Assembly (NCBI GenBank): GCA_038213375.1
Contig: JBBQTB010000021.1
Coordinates: 26,665-90,664, forward strand
Length of the DNA: 64,000 nt
Origin: JAAUTT01 sp038213375
Lineage (GTDB): Bacteria > Bacteroidota > Bacteroidia > Bacteroidales > JAAUTT01
Direction: 5' to 3'
The position numbers and the translations under genes were made by a program. Shown piece after piece: positions 7,953 to 16,636 of the stretch. The stretch's first letter is position 1, and every line of letters starts with the position of its first letter. The notes under the pieces were generated by a model. It had not been told where the DNA came from. It saw only the letters and a list, made by a program, of their open reading frames with translations, and searched no databases.

Positions 7953-10100
7953 ATGCGGAAAATAATACAATTTCTTGATAAGCATTCGCAACTGGTTTTT
8001 AGAATATTTTTCTATTTCGTAAGTGTAGCTATTATTTTATGGATTTTCCCCCGTGAAGGTAATTTTCCTTATGAGTTTCAACGTGGAAAGGTATGGCTGC
8101 ATAACGATTTATTTTCCACATTCGACTTTCCTATTCAGAAATCAGATAGTGAAATAAAAATCGAGCATGATAGTATTTTGAAAGAGTTTAAACCTTATTT
8201 TAATTATCAAAACGATATTGCCAGCGCACAACTGAAAAAGTTTAATAAAGCATTTAATGTAGAATGGAACAAATTTGCCGAAGGCCGAAATGGAAATTCA
8301 CTTTCCAACGAAACCACTTCGTTTTTTAAATTAGCAGACACTCTTACCAAATCAAGCTACCAAAGGTTTGCAGCTGATATGCTCCGATATGTTTATCAGA
8401 AAGGAATTTTGCAAATTACAGATCAGGTAGAACAATTTCCATCCAAAAACTTTCAGATAGTTGTGATTAAGGATAAGGTAGGTGAAGAAGTTGATTTTTC
8501 GGAAGTATTTACACAAAAAACGGCTTATGAGCTACTTATTAACAAGATAAATTCGTTAAAAGAAGCATCGGAATTTGATCATATTGTATATAAATCAGAC
8601 TTTTTTAAGGATTTGAATTTAAACGAATTTTTGCTGCCAAATTTGATTTATAATGAAGAAGCATCGAGAAATGTTAAGGATGATCTGGTAAAAAAAATAT
8701 CATTAACTAAAGGAATGTTTCTTTCCGATCGAAAAATAATAGGAAAAGGAGAAGTAGTTAATGAAGAAAAGTATAACATCCTTGTTTCCCTGAAATATGA
8801 ATATGAGAATAAATTGGGTCAATCAAACAAAATTAGCTATGTTATTATTGGACAAGGTATTATTATTGGGTCATTGTTATTGTTACTTCTTGTATTTCTT
8901 TTAAGTTTTCGCAAGGAAGTGTATTTCAATAATCTTAAATTTAGTTTTATATACTTTCTTATTATAACCGTAGTTGGGATTTCAAGCATCATCATCAGAA
9001 AGGAGTTGGTTGCTCTCTACGTGGTGCCATTTGCATTGCTTCCTATTATTCTTAAAACATTCTATGATGCCCGTTTAGCATTATTTGTTCATATAGTTTG
9101 TATACTTATGGTGGGTTTTATGGCTCCAAACGGATTCGAATTTATTTTTCTTAATTTTATTTCAGGATCTGTTGCAATTATAAGCCTTACAAGTCTTTAT
9201 AGACGTGGCAAACTTTTTAATACAGCTTTTTTTGTCATAGTCACTTATTGCGTGGTATACCTTGGTATTTTATTAATGCAGGGAATTGAGCTATCCGACC
9301 AGCTTCCCTGGCAAAATTTTATTTATTTTGGCGCCAGTGGTTTCCTTTTATTAATGGCATACCCATTAATATTTGTTTTTGAGAAATTGTTTGGTTTCTT
9401 GTCCGATATTACGCTTATGGAACTTTCTGATACAAATCAGACACTTCTTAGGAAGCTAAATGAAAAAGCTCCCGGTACTTTCCAGCACTCCCTTCAGGTG
9501 GCAAACCTTGCCGAAGAGGCCGCATACCGGATAGGGGCAAACTCATTATTGGTTCGCACAGGTGCTTTGTATCACGATATCGGGAAAATGTATAATCCGA
9601 TGTATTTTATAGAAAACCTGAGTACTGAAAGAAATCCTCATGATAATTTAGCATTTGAAGAAAGTGCCCGCATAATAATCGATCATATATATAAAGGTAT
9701 TGAAATAGGAAGGCGCAATCACTTACCGGAACAAATCATCGATTTCATTCGAACTCATCATGGCAATACAACTGTACAGTTTTTTTACAAATCGTTTAAA
9801 AAGCAATATCCGGATAATGAGGTGGATAAAAGTAAATTCACTTATCCCGGACCTATTCCTTTTTCAAGGGAAATGGCATTGGTAATGATGGCAGACTCGG
9901 TGGAAGCTGCCTCCCGTAGTCTTAGAGAAATAACGCCTCAGTCAATTAGTGATTTGGTTGATAATATCATTTACTATCAGATGGTCAATGATCAATACAA
10001 TAATTCCGCCATTACTTATAAGGAAATAATCACTGTAAAAGGTATTTTTAAGAGAAAGTTAATGAACATATATCATGTTAGGGTCGAGTATCCTCAATAA
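7953..10100 (+). CDS. 7TM-HD family HDIG phosphodiesterase (PgpH/YqfF-like)
   Basis: Membrane-bound metal-dependent phosphohydrolase, 715 residues. One N-terminal helix (about 17-36) is followed by an extracytoplasmic domain of about 250 residues (7TMR-HDED type), then seven closely packed helices (about 295-490) and a cytoplasmic HD domain. The HD signature HDIG is at 541-544 (LYHDIGKMYNP), with further metal ligands in the NPHDN motif and HHGNT. The PgpH branch of this family hydrolyses cyclic di-AMP in Listeria, and the same activity is the best guess here. It lies directly upstream of the Ton operon, separated by 189 bp that contain a separate promoter. The start ATG 7953 gives a normal n-region and first helix. 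Confidence 0.88.
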   Translation: MRKIIQFLDKHSQLVFRIFFYFVSVAIILWIFPREGNFPYEFQRGKVWLHNDLFSTFDFPIQKSDSEIKIEHDSILKEFKPYFNYQNDIASAQLKKFNKAFNVEWNKFAEGRNGNSLSNETTSFFKLADTLTKSSYQRFAADMLRYVYQKGILQITDQVEQFPSKNFQIVVIKDKVGEEVDFSEVFTQKTAYELLINKINSLKEASEFDHIVYKSDFFKDLNLNEFLLPNLIYNEEASRNVKDDLVKKISLTKGMFLSDRKIIGKGEVVNEEKYNILVSLKYEYENKLGQSNKISYVIIGQGIIIGSLLLLLLVFLLSFRKEVYFNNLKFSFIYFLIITVVGISSIIIRKELVALYVVPFALLPIILKTFYDARLALFVHIVCILMVGFMAPNGFEFIFLNFISGSVAIISLTSLYRRGKLFNTAFFVIVTYCVVYLGILLMQGIELSDQLPWQNFIYFGASGFLLLMAYPLIFVFEKLFGFLSDITLMELSDTNQTLLRKLNEKAPGTFQHSLQVANLAEEAAYRIGANSLLVRTGALYHDIGKMYNPMYFIENLSTERNPHDNLAFEESARIIIDHIYKGIEIGRRNHLPEQIIDFIRTHHGNTTVQFFYKSFKKQYPDNEVDKSKFTYPGPIPFSREMALVMMADSVEAASRSLREITPQSISDLVDNIIYYQMVNDQYNNSAITYKEIITVKGIFKRKLMNIYHVRVEYPQ

Positions 10101-10195
10101 AATGCAATTCAGTGCATTTAAATAGTTGTATTTATAGCTTTTTTGTAAAGTTTTAATTATTAAAACTTTATTTTTTTTACGGTTAAAAAAAATAT

Positions 10196-10203
10196 TACTT
10201 TTG
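10196..10203 (+). promoter_or_regulatory. Bacteroidota -7 element upstream of the Ton operon
   Basis: TACTTTTG matches TAnnTTTG. It lies 86 nt before the ATG of the first small gene, in a 189-bp gap. No clear -33 TTTG is seen at the right spacing. Confidence 0.4.
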
Positions 10204-10289
10204 TTTAAAAAAATTTAAAGCATTATTTAAAACAAAAAAATAATGTTTAATATTGTTGAACTTATATAACGCTTAGTTTACATAATTTT

Positions 10290-10502
10290 ATGCCTGGATT
10301 TACGGGGGACAAAATTTTGAAGATTTTTGGTATAATTGTTGTTATACTCATCTTAGTTTTAGGAATATTAGTTGCTTCTTCGCGATACTTTCAGGGTATG
10401 CCAAGAAACTATCGATTTTTATTTTCATTTTTTATAATTTCTTATGCGGCATTTCGCTTGGTTAACATTTTTAATAAATCCAGAGATGATGAAAATGAAT
10501 AA
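10290..10502 (+). CDS. Small membrane protein, first gene of the Ton operon
   Basis: Seventy residues with two hydrophobic helices (about 10-30 and 41-60) separated by a short basic turn (RYFQGMPRNYR), and an acidic-basic tail NKSRDDENE. I do not recognise a named family. Its 3' end overlaps the start region of the PstS-like lipoprotein, so translation of the two is probably coupled. The position at the head of a TPR-ExbB-ExbD-ExbD-TonB run suggests a membrane accessory of the Ton motor. That role is inferred only from position. Confidence 0.6.
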   Translation: MPGFTGDKILKIFGIIVVILILVLGILVASSRYFQGMPRNYRFLFSFFIISYAAFRLVNIFNKSRDDENE

Positions 10503-11457
10503 AAACAGTTATAGGATGCAAAATATTGTTTCGTTTTCCTTTTGTACATTTTTATTGCTTGCAGGATGTAATAGAACACCTTCTAAATTTACCGATGAAA
10601 CTCCAACACGTGGAAATGTAAAAGTTGGAGTCGATGAATCATTTAAACTTCTGTTAGATACAGAGATATTTACCTTCCAATCAATTTATACCGATGCCAA
10701 AGTCACTCCCATTTATAAACCTGAGCTTGGTATTCTGGATGATTTTATGAAAGACTCGGTAAGGTTTATCGTTACAACCCGCAATTTAACTAAGAACGAA
10801 GACGAATATTTAAGAAGCAGACAAATTATTCCAAGGACGACAAAGATTGCTTACGATGCCCTGGCTTTAATTGTAAACACTAAAAACGCTGATTCATTAA
10901 TTCAATATACTAAAGTTAGAGACATATTTTTGAGCAAAATTACTAACTGGAAACAAATTAGCACCACATCGCAATCAAATGGTATTTCGGTTGTTTTTGA
11001 TAATGAAAAATCTGGGAATGTTCGTTATTTTGTTGAAAAATTTAATCTACCGAATAAATTACCAAAAAACTTTTATGCTGTTAATAAAAATGAAGATGTA
11101 ATCAGCTATGTTGAAAAGCACGAAAATTCCATAGGCATAATTAGTGTAAACTGGGTGAGTGATAAACATGACAGCATTTCTCATTCATTTCTAAAAAGAA
11201 TAAAGGTTGTTGCAATAACTTCGGAATTTGATCCTGAAGGAGTTGACTATTATCGTCCTTATCAGGGATTCATTGCTGATAAATCCTATCCATTTATTCG
11301 GGATGTGTATATTATTAATCGCGAAATTTTTAATGGGTTAGGATCTGGTTTACTGTCGTTTATTGCCGGTGACAAGGGACAACGAATTGTATTAAAATCA
11401 AAACTCGTACCAGCGACTATGCCGGTCCGTTTGGTTCAAATTAAAAATAGTATTTAA
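10486..11457 (+). CDS. PstS-like periplasmic substrate-binding lipoprotein in the Ton operon
   Basis: Solute-binding fold of the PstS/PBP-like type, about 320 residues, with a lipoprotein signal ending LLLAGC. ATGs at 10486, 10489 and 10495 are all possible; the last overlaps the stop of the upstream gene (ATGAATAA). The longer frame from 10444 lies inside the upstream gene and is unlikely. Recognisable PstS-type stretches are VTTRNLTKNEDEYL, ALIVNTKNADS, the ITNWKQI motif, and SIGIISVNWVSD. Compared with the true PstS at 44217 it lacks a clear SGT phosphate-binding loop. The gene is embedded in a TonB-ExbBD cluster rather than next to ABC permeases, so it probably works as a scaffold or sensor of the Ton system. 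This is inference. Confidence 0.72.
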   Translation: MMKMNKNSYRMQNIVSFSFCTFLLLAGCNRTPSKFTDETPTRGNVKVGVDESFKLLLDTEIFTFQSIYTDAKVTPIYKPELGILDDFMKDSVRFIVTTRNLTKNEDEYLRSRQIIPRTTKIAYDALALIVNTKNADSLIQYTKVRDIFLSKITNWKQISTTSQSNGISVVFDNEKSGNVRYFVEKFNLPNKLPKNFYAVNKNEDVISYVEKHENSIGIISVNWVSDKHDSISHSFLKRIKVVAITSEFDPEGVDYYRPYQGFIADKSYPFIRDVYIINREIFNGLGSGLLSFIAGDKGQRIVLKSKLVPATMPVRLVQIKNSI

Positions 11458-11504
11458 TTTGCATTTTTAACAGTAATCTTAATATTTTAACAGGATAATT
11501 AGCT

Positions 11505-13313
11505 ATGAATATGGTTTGTATAAGTTTTAGGATAAGAATCGGTTTGTTTGTTGGTTTGTTTTTGAGCTTTTCAATGATAAATCATGCTCAGGACTTAAAA
11601 ACAGCAATAAAACTGTCAGTAAGTGAACGCTATGAGGAAGCTAACGACATGTATAAAAATTTGCTCAAAACTCAGCCTAACAATGGCGATGTATACTTTT
11701 ATTATGGTGAGAATATTTTAAAGAGTTATTTAGCAGATCCATTCTCAAGCACTCTTGCAGGTGTTACAACACAAGCAAAAGCTCTTTTTGAGCAGGGCTT
11801 AAAGTCTGATTCACTCAATAAAATTAATTCAATCGGACTTGGTATGATTGAATTGCAACTTAAAAACGATACAACTGCTGCTGATAAATATTTTGTTAAG
11901 GCCGAACAAATGCTGCCCAAAAAACAAAAAAAGTTCACAGAACAGAATTTTCAAATATTGATCAAACTTGCTACTGCCCAATTATACGCAAAAGAACCCC
12001 GATATAAAAAGGCCTTTGCTTATTTGGAAAAGGCTAAAGAATTTGCACCAACCAACCCAGATGTTGCGAATGCTTTAGGTGATATTTATATGGAAAAGAG
12101 TGAAGCATCCAATGCGATTGCAAATTATAACAGGGCATTGTTCCTTAATCCAACCAATCCGGTTTATAAGGTTAAAATTGGAATTATTTATATGGGTGCT
12201 CGTAATTTAAATGAAGCACGTAAATTGTTTGATGAAGCAAAAGCCATAGATTCAACGTTTGCTCCACTTTATAAAGCAATGGGTTCCATGTGGAATATGG
12301 CAAGCCAGTACAAATTATCAAAGGAAAATTTTAAAAAATTTCTTGAGCTTTCAGGGAACAATATTCCTGCAAAGGTGAGTTATGCTAATGCACTTTTTCG
12401 TTCAAAGGATTTTGGTGCAACTCTGGGTGTGATTGAAGAAATCTTAGCCGTTGATAAATCGCGTAATTATTTGAATCGTTTAGGTGCATATTCAGCATAT
12501 GATAAAAAACCTCCCGAATTTGAAAAATCTTTGAGTTTTAGTGAAACTTTTTTCAAAAATTCTACTCCTGATCAAATTATCGTGAAAGATTATGTGTATT
12601 ATGGAAATACACTTTTGAAACTTCATAAAGATACTGCTCAGATTGATAAAGGCTTGCAAAATTTGTTAAATGCCTATAAAATGGATACAACCGATTATGA
12701 TTTATTCTCAAATATAGCTACTTATGCTTATTCTTACCGTCGATATGCATTTGCCTCCAGTGTAATTTCGAAGAAGATTGCTATGGGCAAAGCAAGTCCG
12801 GTTGACTATATGAATCTTGGCAAAGTTTATTACCAAACTAAACAATTTGGTAAAGCCGACACTACTTTTACCAGACTTACCCAAATTGATTCCACCAATG
12901 TTCAGGCATATATTTGGCTTGCTAACACCTATGCGAATTTGGACCCCGACTCAAAAATGGGTTTAGCAAAGCCTAAATACGAAAAAGTGGTGGAAAAGGC
13001 ATCAAGTGATACCGTTAAATATGCAAAGGAATTATTAGATTCTTATAGCTATTTGGGATCTTATTATTTGTTGACTAAACCTGATTTAGATGCGGCAGCA
13101 GTTTATTATCAGAAAATGGCGATCCTTGATCCAAATAATAAACAATATGTTATTAGGGGGTATTCATCTTTAGGGATCATTTACACTAAAAAGAAAGATT
13201 ATCAAAAAGCAGTTGAGTACTATCAAAAGGTTTTATTGCTTGACCCTACTAATAAGGATATTAAAACAACAATCGAGGGTATAAAAAAAGTATTAAATGC
13301 TCCGAAAAGATAA
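11505..13313 (+). CDS. TPR-repeat periplasmic protein of the Ton operon
   Basis: Protein of 602 residues with a signal peptide ending NHAQ (about residue 28) and at least nine tetratricopeptide-like helical hairpins spread over its length. The clearest are around residues 184-217 (NPDVANALGDIYMEKSE), 218-251 and the C-terminal copy (YSSLGIIYTKKKDYQKA). There is no catalytic motif. TPR arrays mediate protein-protein contacts. The gene is 47 bp after the PstS-like gene and about 170 bp before exbB, in the order seen in related Bacteroidota Ton clusters, so a periplasmic scaffold for the energy-transduction complex is the most likely role. Confidence 0.8.
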   Translation: MNMVCISFRIRIGLFVGLFLSFSMINHAQDLKTAIKLSVSERYEEANDMYKNLLKTQPNNGDVYFYYGENILKSYLADPFSSTLAGVTTQAKALFEQGLKSDSLNKINSIGLGMIELQLKNDTTAADKYFVKAEQMLPKKQKKFTEQNFQILIKLATAQLYAKEPRYKKAFAYLEKAKEFAPTNPDVANALGDIYMEKSEASNAIANYNRALFLNPTNPVYKVKIGIIYMGARNLNEARKLFDEAKAIDSTFAPLYKAMGSMWNMASQYKLSKENFKKFLELSGNNIPAKVSYANALFRSKDFGATLGVIEEILAVDKSRNYLNRLGAYSAYDKKPPEFEKSLSFSETFFKNSTPDQIIVKDYVYYGNTLLKLHKDTAQIDKGLQNLLNAYKMDTTDYDLFSNIATYAYSYRRYAFASSVISKKIAMGKASPVDYMNLGKVYYQTKQFGKADTTFTRLTQIDSTNVQAYIWLANTYANLDPDSKMGLAKPKYEKVVEKASSDTVKYAKELLDSYSYLGSYYLLTKPDLDAAAVYYQKMAILDPNNKQYVIRGYSSLGIIYTKKKDYQKAVEYYQKVLLLDPTNKDIKTTIEGIKKVLNAPKR

Positions 13314-13485
13314 TTTCAGAAAATGATTTAAAATTTTCTTAAAGTGAATAAATCTTATAGTTTTTCGATGTTCAAATACCAAAAGAAGAGTTATATTAGG
13401 CGTGAAATTTAAAAGTAGTTTTTTAAATTGTATTAACATTCAAACCAAATAATTGATTTATTAATTTCTAACAAAATTTAAACGT

Positions 13486-14298
13486 ATGAGTACTAAAGGA
13501 CAATCATTAAAAGATGTTTTATCATCAATTTTTGCAACTTCCGTGATATTAATTTGCGTAGCAGTTGGGTTTATCGTTTATTATAAAGTATTAGGTGACC
13601 CAATCAATTTTGAAGGCGGTAATGTAGAAAAAGGGAAACCACTTGGTTATCTTGGTATCGTTTTCCGCGGTGGATTTATCGTTCCTATCCTTATTGCTGT
13701 TATTCTTGTTCTAATTACCTTCTCAATTGAAAGAGGTATTTCATTGTCAAGAGCAACTGGTAGAGGAAGGTTAAATGTTTTTGTTCGTAATATCCGTGCC
13801 TTGCTTAACGAAGACCGTATTGAAGAAGCCGTTGCAGCCTGCGACAAACAAAAAGGTTCATTAGCAAATGTAACGAAAGCCGGTTTACACCGTTATCGGG
13901 ATCTTCAAGCTGATACAACTTTACCTAACGACCAGAAAGTGCTTGCATTTCAAAAAGAATTGGAAGAAGCTACTGCTCTTGAATTACCAATGTTATCGAA
14001 GAATTTGGTTGTTCTTTCAACCATCGCTTCCATCTCCGTGTTAATTGGTCTTATCGGTACTGTACTTGGTATGATACGTGCATTTGGCGCTTTAGCTAGT
14101 GCTGGTTCACCTGACGCCCTTGCTTTAGCAACTGGTATCTCTGAAGCCCTTATCAATACTGCATTTGGTATAACGGGCTCAACCCTTGCGCTTATTGCGT
14201 ATAACTATTATTCTAATAAAATAGATTCAATGACATTTAAAATCGATGAGGCGAACTTTAGTCTTTCACAAACGTTTGCTTCTACTCTTAAGAAGTAA
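13486..14298 (+). CDS. exbB: ExbB/TolQ/MotA-family proton channel protein
   Basis: Proton-channel subunit of the Ton motor in the inner membrane, 270 residues. There are four hydrophobic helices: about 12-37, 61-87, 173-198 and 224-250. The MotA/TolQ/ExbB core lies in the last two (SVLIGLIGTVLGMIRAF, and ALINTAFGITGSTLALIAYN), with the conserved TxxG-type and T-containing pore positions. An extra N-terminal helix compared with the E. coli protein is usual for Bacteroidota. It is followed by two exbD genes and tonB on the same strand. The 170-bp gap in front may hold an internal promoter, but none was clearly seen. Confidence 0.92.
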   Translation: MSTKGQSLKDVLSSIFATSVILICVAVGFIVYYKVLGDPINFEGGNVEKGKPLGYLGIVFRGGFIVPILIAVILVLITFSIERGISLSRATGRGRLNVFVRNIRALLNEDRIEEAVAACDKQKGSLANVTKAGLHRYRDLQADTTLPNDQKVLAFQKELEEATALELPMLSKNLVVLSTIASISVLIGLIGTVLGMIRAFGALASAGSPDALALATGISEALINTAFGITGSTLALIAYNYYSNKIDSMTFKIDEANFSLSQTFASTLKK

Positions 14299-14353
14299 TT
14301 AGTGTTGTGACTAATGTTTAGACTGTTGATTTTATTAATTTGAAAAGTTTACT

Positions 14354-14983
14354 ATGTCAAAAATTAAATTACCATCGAAACCGCCAAAGATTGACATGAC
14401 GCCGATGGTTGACCTCTTCTTCCTGTTGTTGACATTCTTTATGTTAACAACGAATTTTAAGCCTACGGAAGCAGTGATCGTCGACACGCCGAAATCGATA
14501 TCCGACAAGCTCTCTCCTGAAAAAAATGTTATTACTGTCTTTGTTGGTAAGGACAACAAAGTATATTTTAACATCGATAATGGAAGTGATAGTACTACTC
14601 GTATTCGGAGGAAAGTGTTGCTTAAAGTAGCAGAACATTATCAAGTTCAGTTTACAAAAGTTCAGGTACGAAAATTCGAAAACTTGTCTTCGTTTGGAAT
14701 GCCTGTTAAGGATTTACCTCGGTGGATTGATGCAACCGACCAAAAGGTACGTGATGCCATGCAAACTGGTGTGCCCATGGATTCACTCAATAATCAACTT
14801 GAGATGTGGGTACTTATGGCTAGAAACGAAAATCCTAATGCCGAAACTGCTATAAAGGGCGACTATGGAGCAGATTATAAGACTGTTAAAAAGGTTTTGG
14901 ATCTTTTTCAGAAATATAATATGAATAAATTTAACCTTACCACTACACTCGAAAAGGTTGAAGTTAAATTAGATAACAAATAA
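14354..14983 (+). CDS. exbD: ExbD/TolR-family biopolymer transport protein, copy 1
   Basis: Second component of the Ton motor, 209 residues. A short basic cytoplasmic tail is followed by the diagnostic IDMTPMVDLFFLLLTFFML segment (about residues 13-31), whose Asp is the proton-coupling residue, and then a periplasmic domain. The periplasmic part is longer than in E. coli ExbD and carries an inserted helical stretch (about 110-170). It is paired with a second exbD 10 bp downstream. Two different ExbD subunits per ExbB are standard in Bacteroidota. Confidence 0.92.
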   Translation: MSKIKLPSKPPKIDMTPMVDLFFLLLTFFMLTTNFKPTEAVIVDTPKSISDKLSPEKNVITVFVGKDNKVYFNIDNGSDSTTRIRRKVLLKVAEHYQVQFTKVQVRKFENLSSFGMPVKDLPRWIDATDQKVRDAMQTGVPMDSLNNQLEMWVLMARNENPNAETAIKGDYGADYKTVKKVLDLFQKYNMNKFNLTTTLEKVEVKLDNK

Positions 14984-14993
14984 AAGAAGAAAC

Positions 14994-15635
14994 ATGTCAG
15001 AAATAATTGCAAACGAAGGCGGAGGTAAACATAAAGGGAAACGAAGAGCCAAAAAGCATTCTACCCACATCGATATGACACCGATGGTTGACTTGGCCTG
15101 TCTTCTGTTAACTTTCTTTATGTTAACTACAGCTTTCAGTAAACCAAAAGTAATGGAAATCGTTCTTCCTGAAAAGAAAGAGATTAAAGATCCTCCTAAA
15201 CTAGATAAGGATAAAGTGATAACTGTTATCCTTGATGAAAAGGATAAAGTGTATTATTACCTTGGTTTAGCCGAAACAGGTAAGCCTTTACCGATAATTG
15301 TAGAGACTAATTTCAGTAAGGATGGGCTTCGAAAGCTTTTCTTAAGTCGTAACAAAGCACTTTTTACTAATATTACCACTTTCAATGAAGCGGTAATGAA
15401 GGAAAAAAAGAACATTCCGGCGGATACACTGAAAAAGCAAATCAGGGCGCTTAAAAAGGCCGATAAAGTTGGTCCTTTTGTTATGATCAAAGCGGCAGAA
15501 AATGTCAAATATGGTAATATTGTAGATGTCATTGATGAGTTGGAAATTACCAATGTTGCTCGATATGCCATTGTTGACATAAATCTAGTTGAAAAGAAAA
15601 TGCTTGAGGAAAAGAAAAATGCACCTAAGAAATAA
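14994..15635 (+). CDS. exbD: ExbD/TolR-family biopolymer transport protein, copy 2
   Basis: Paralogue of the preceding gene, 213 residues, with a longer Lys/Arg-rich cytoplasmic tail (KHKGKRRAKKHS) and the same IDMTPMVDLACLLLTFFML membrane segment containing the coupling Asp. The periplasmic domain is divergent in sequence, with a KEIKDPPKLDKDKV linker. The start ATG 14994 lies 8 bp after the stop of copy 1, indicating translation from one mRNA. The differences suggest specialised heteromeric subunits, not a recent duplication. Confidence 0.92.
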   Translation: MSEIIANEGGGKHKGKRRAKKHSTHIDMTPMVDLACLLLTFFMLTTAFSKPKVMEIVLPEKKEIKDPPKLDKDKVITVILDEKDKVYYYLGLAETGKPLPIIVETNFSKDGLRKLFLSRNKALFTNITTFNEAVMKEKKNIPADTLKKQIRALKKADKVGPFVMIKAAENVKYGNIVDVIDELEITNVARYAIVDINLVEKKMLEEKKNAPKK

Positions 15636-15656
15636 AACTTTCAAACCTTTTTTATT

Positions 15657-16448
15657 ATGGCAAAAAATAATGAAATAAAAACGAACGAAAAGGCAGAAAG
15701 TTTTGATGAGCTAGTATTTTTGGGTCGTAATAAGGAATATGGAGCTTATTATCTACGAAAAAAATACAATCGAAACATTCTGATTGCTTTTTTGTTTGGT
15801 TTCGTTGTTGTAACATCGGCTGTGGTAACACCTTTAATATTTAGCTATTACAACAAGAATAAAATAAAAAATGCATTGGTTAAGAACATTAGTGCTGAGC
15901 TTGAAAATGTGAACACCGATGAACCACCACCACCACCACCACCACCACCACCACCAGCTGCTATTGAACAACAGATTAAGTTTACAGCTCCTGTTGTTGT
16001 GGATTCGGTAAAGGAAGATGTAGAAATTGCAACTATGGGAGATATTGCTTCTGCCATTACTAACGATGCTCCACCTACAGAAATTGTTGTGGACCAAAAG
16101 GTAGATAAAGTTGTAGTAGAAGTTGAACAGGTATTTGTGGTGGTTGAAGAAAATGCAACCTTCATGGGCGGTGACCTCGAAGCTTTTCGTGCATGGATTC
16201 TGGAACACTTGAAATATCCCGAGAGTGCAGCCGAAATGGGTATCGAAGGTAAAGTTATTCTTTCGTTTATTATTAACTCAAAAGGTGTTGTAGAAAATAC
16301 TAAAGTTTTGCGTGGTGTCGATCCTGCTCTTGATCAGGAAGCGATTCGTGTGATTCAGAGCTCTCCAAAATGGGTGCCAGGTAAACAAGGTGGAAAAGCT
16401 GTAAAGCAACAGTTTACCATTCCGATCGCCTTTAAACTTCAGAAGTAA
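15657..16448 (+). CDS. tonB: Energy transducer TonB
   Basis: Protein of 263 residues. A cytoplasmic N-terminus with FLGRNKEYGAYYLRKKYN (the usual Bacteroidota TonB start) precedes one transmembrane helix (about 43-65), a Pro-rich periplasmic linker with eleven consecutive prolines at 90-100, an acidic Val-rich spacer, and a C-terminal TonB domain (about 170-262) with YPESAAEMGIEGKV and the WVPGKQGGKAV region. It transmits proton-motive force from ExbB/ExbD to outer-membrane receptors such as the one at 58907. It is the last gene of the operon; a Rho-independent terminator follows 20 bp downstream. Confidence 0.93.
   Translation: MAKNNEIKTNEKAESFDELVFLGRNKEYGAYYLRKKYNRNILIAFLFGFVVVTSAVVTPLIFSYYNKNKIKNALVKNISAELENVNTDEPPPPPPPPPPPAAIEQQIKFTAPVVVDSVKEDVEIATMGDIASAITNDAPPTEIVVDQKVDKVVVEVEQVFVVVEENATFMGGDLEAFRAWILEHLKYPESAAEMGIEGKVILSFIINSKGVVENTKVLRGVDPALDQEAIRVIQSSPKWVPGKQGGKAVKQQFTIPIAFKLQK
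15924..15956 (+). repeat. CCA trinucleotide microsatellite within tonB
   Basis: Eleven uninterrupted copies of CCA encode the eleven prolines of the TonB linker. Pure repeats of this kind are prone to slippage, and unit changes would keep the frame. Confidence 0.97.
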
Positions 16449-16470
16449 TTATTCACTTCTTTGATAATAA

Positions 16471-16498
16471 AAAAAGCCAGCGAAAGTTGGCTTTTTTT
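16471..16498 (+). terminator. Rho-independent terminator after tonB
   Basis: GCCAGC and GTTGGC pair (one G-T) around a GAAA tetraloop, preceded by an A run and followed by seven T residues. It begins about 20 bp after the tonB stop, ending the Ton operon. The A run also gives a T tract on the other strand, so it may act in both directions. Confidence 0.85.
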
Positions 16499-16636
16499 AT
16501 TTGTATAACTGCATAAACATATTATTGAAGTAGTTCTTCTTCATAATAATTTATCTTATGGTTAAAAAGCATTCAAAAGATGTAAGGAACTGTTATAGCC
16601 CATTTTGAATGGGTTTGGGTTAATTAAAACCACGTT

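Noticed and set aside
15834..16208. Minus-strand frames with poly-Trp or poly-Gly opposite tonB
   Set aside because: They are the antisense reading of the CCA repeat and the flanking tonB codons, with no start context or family resemblance.
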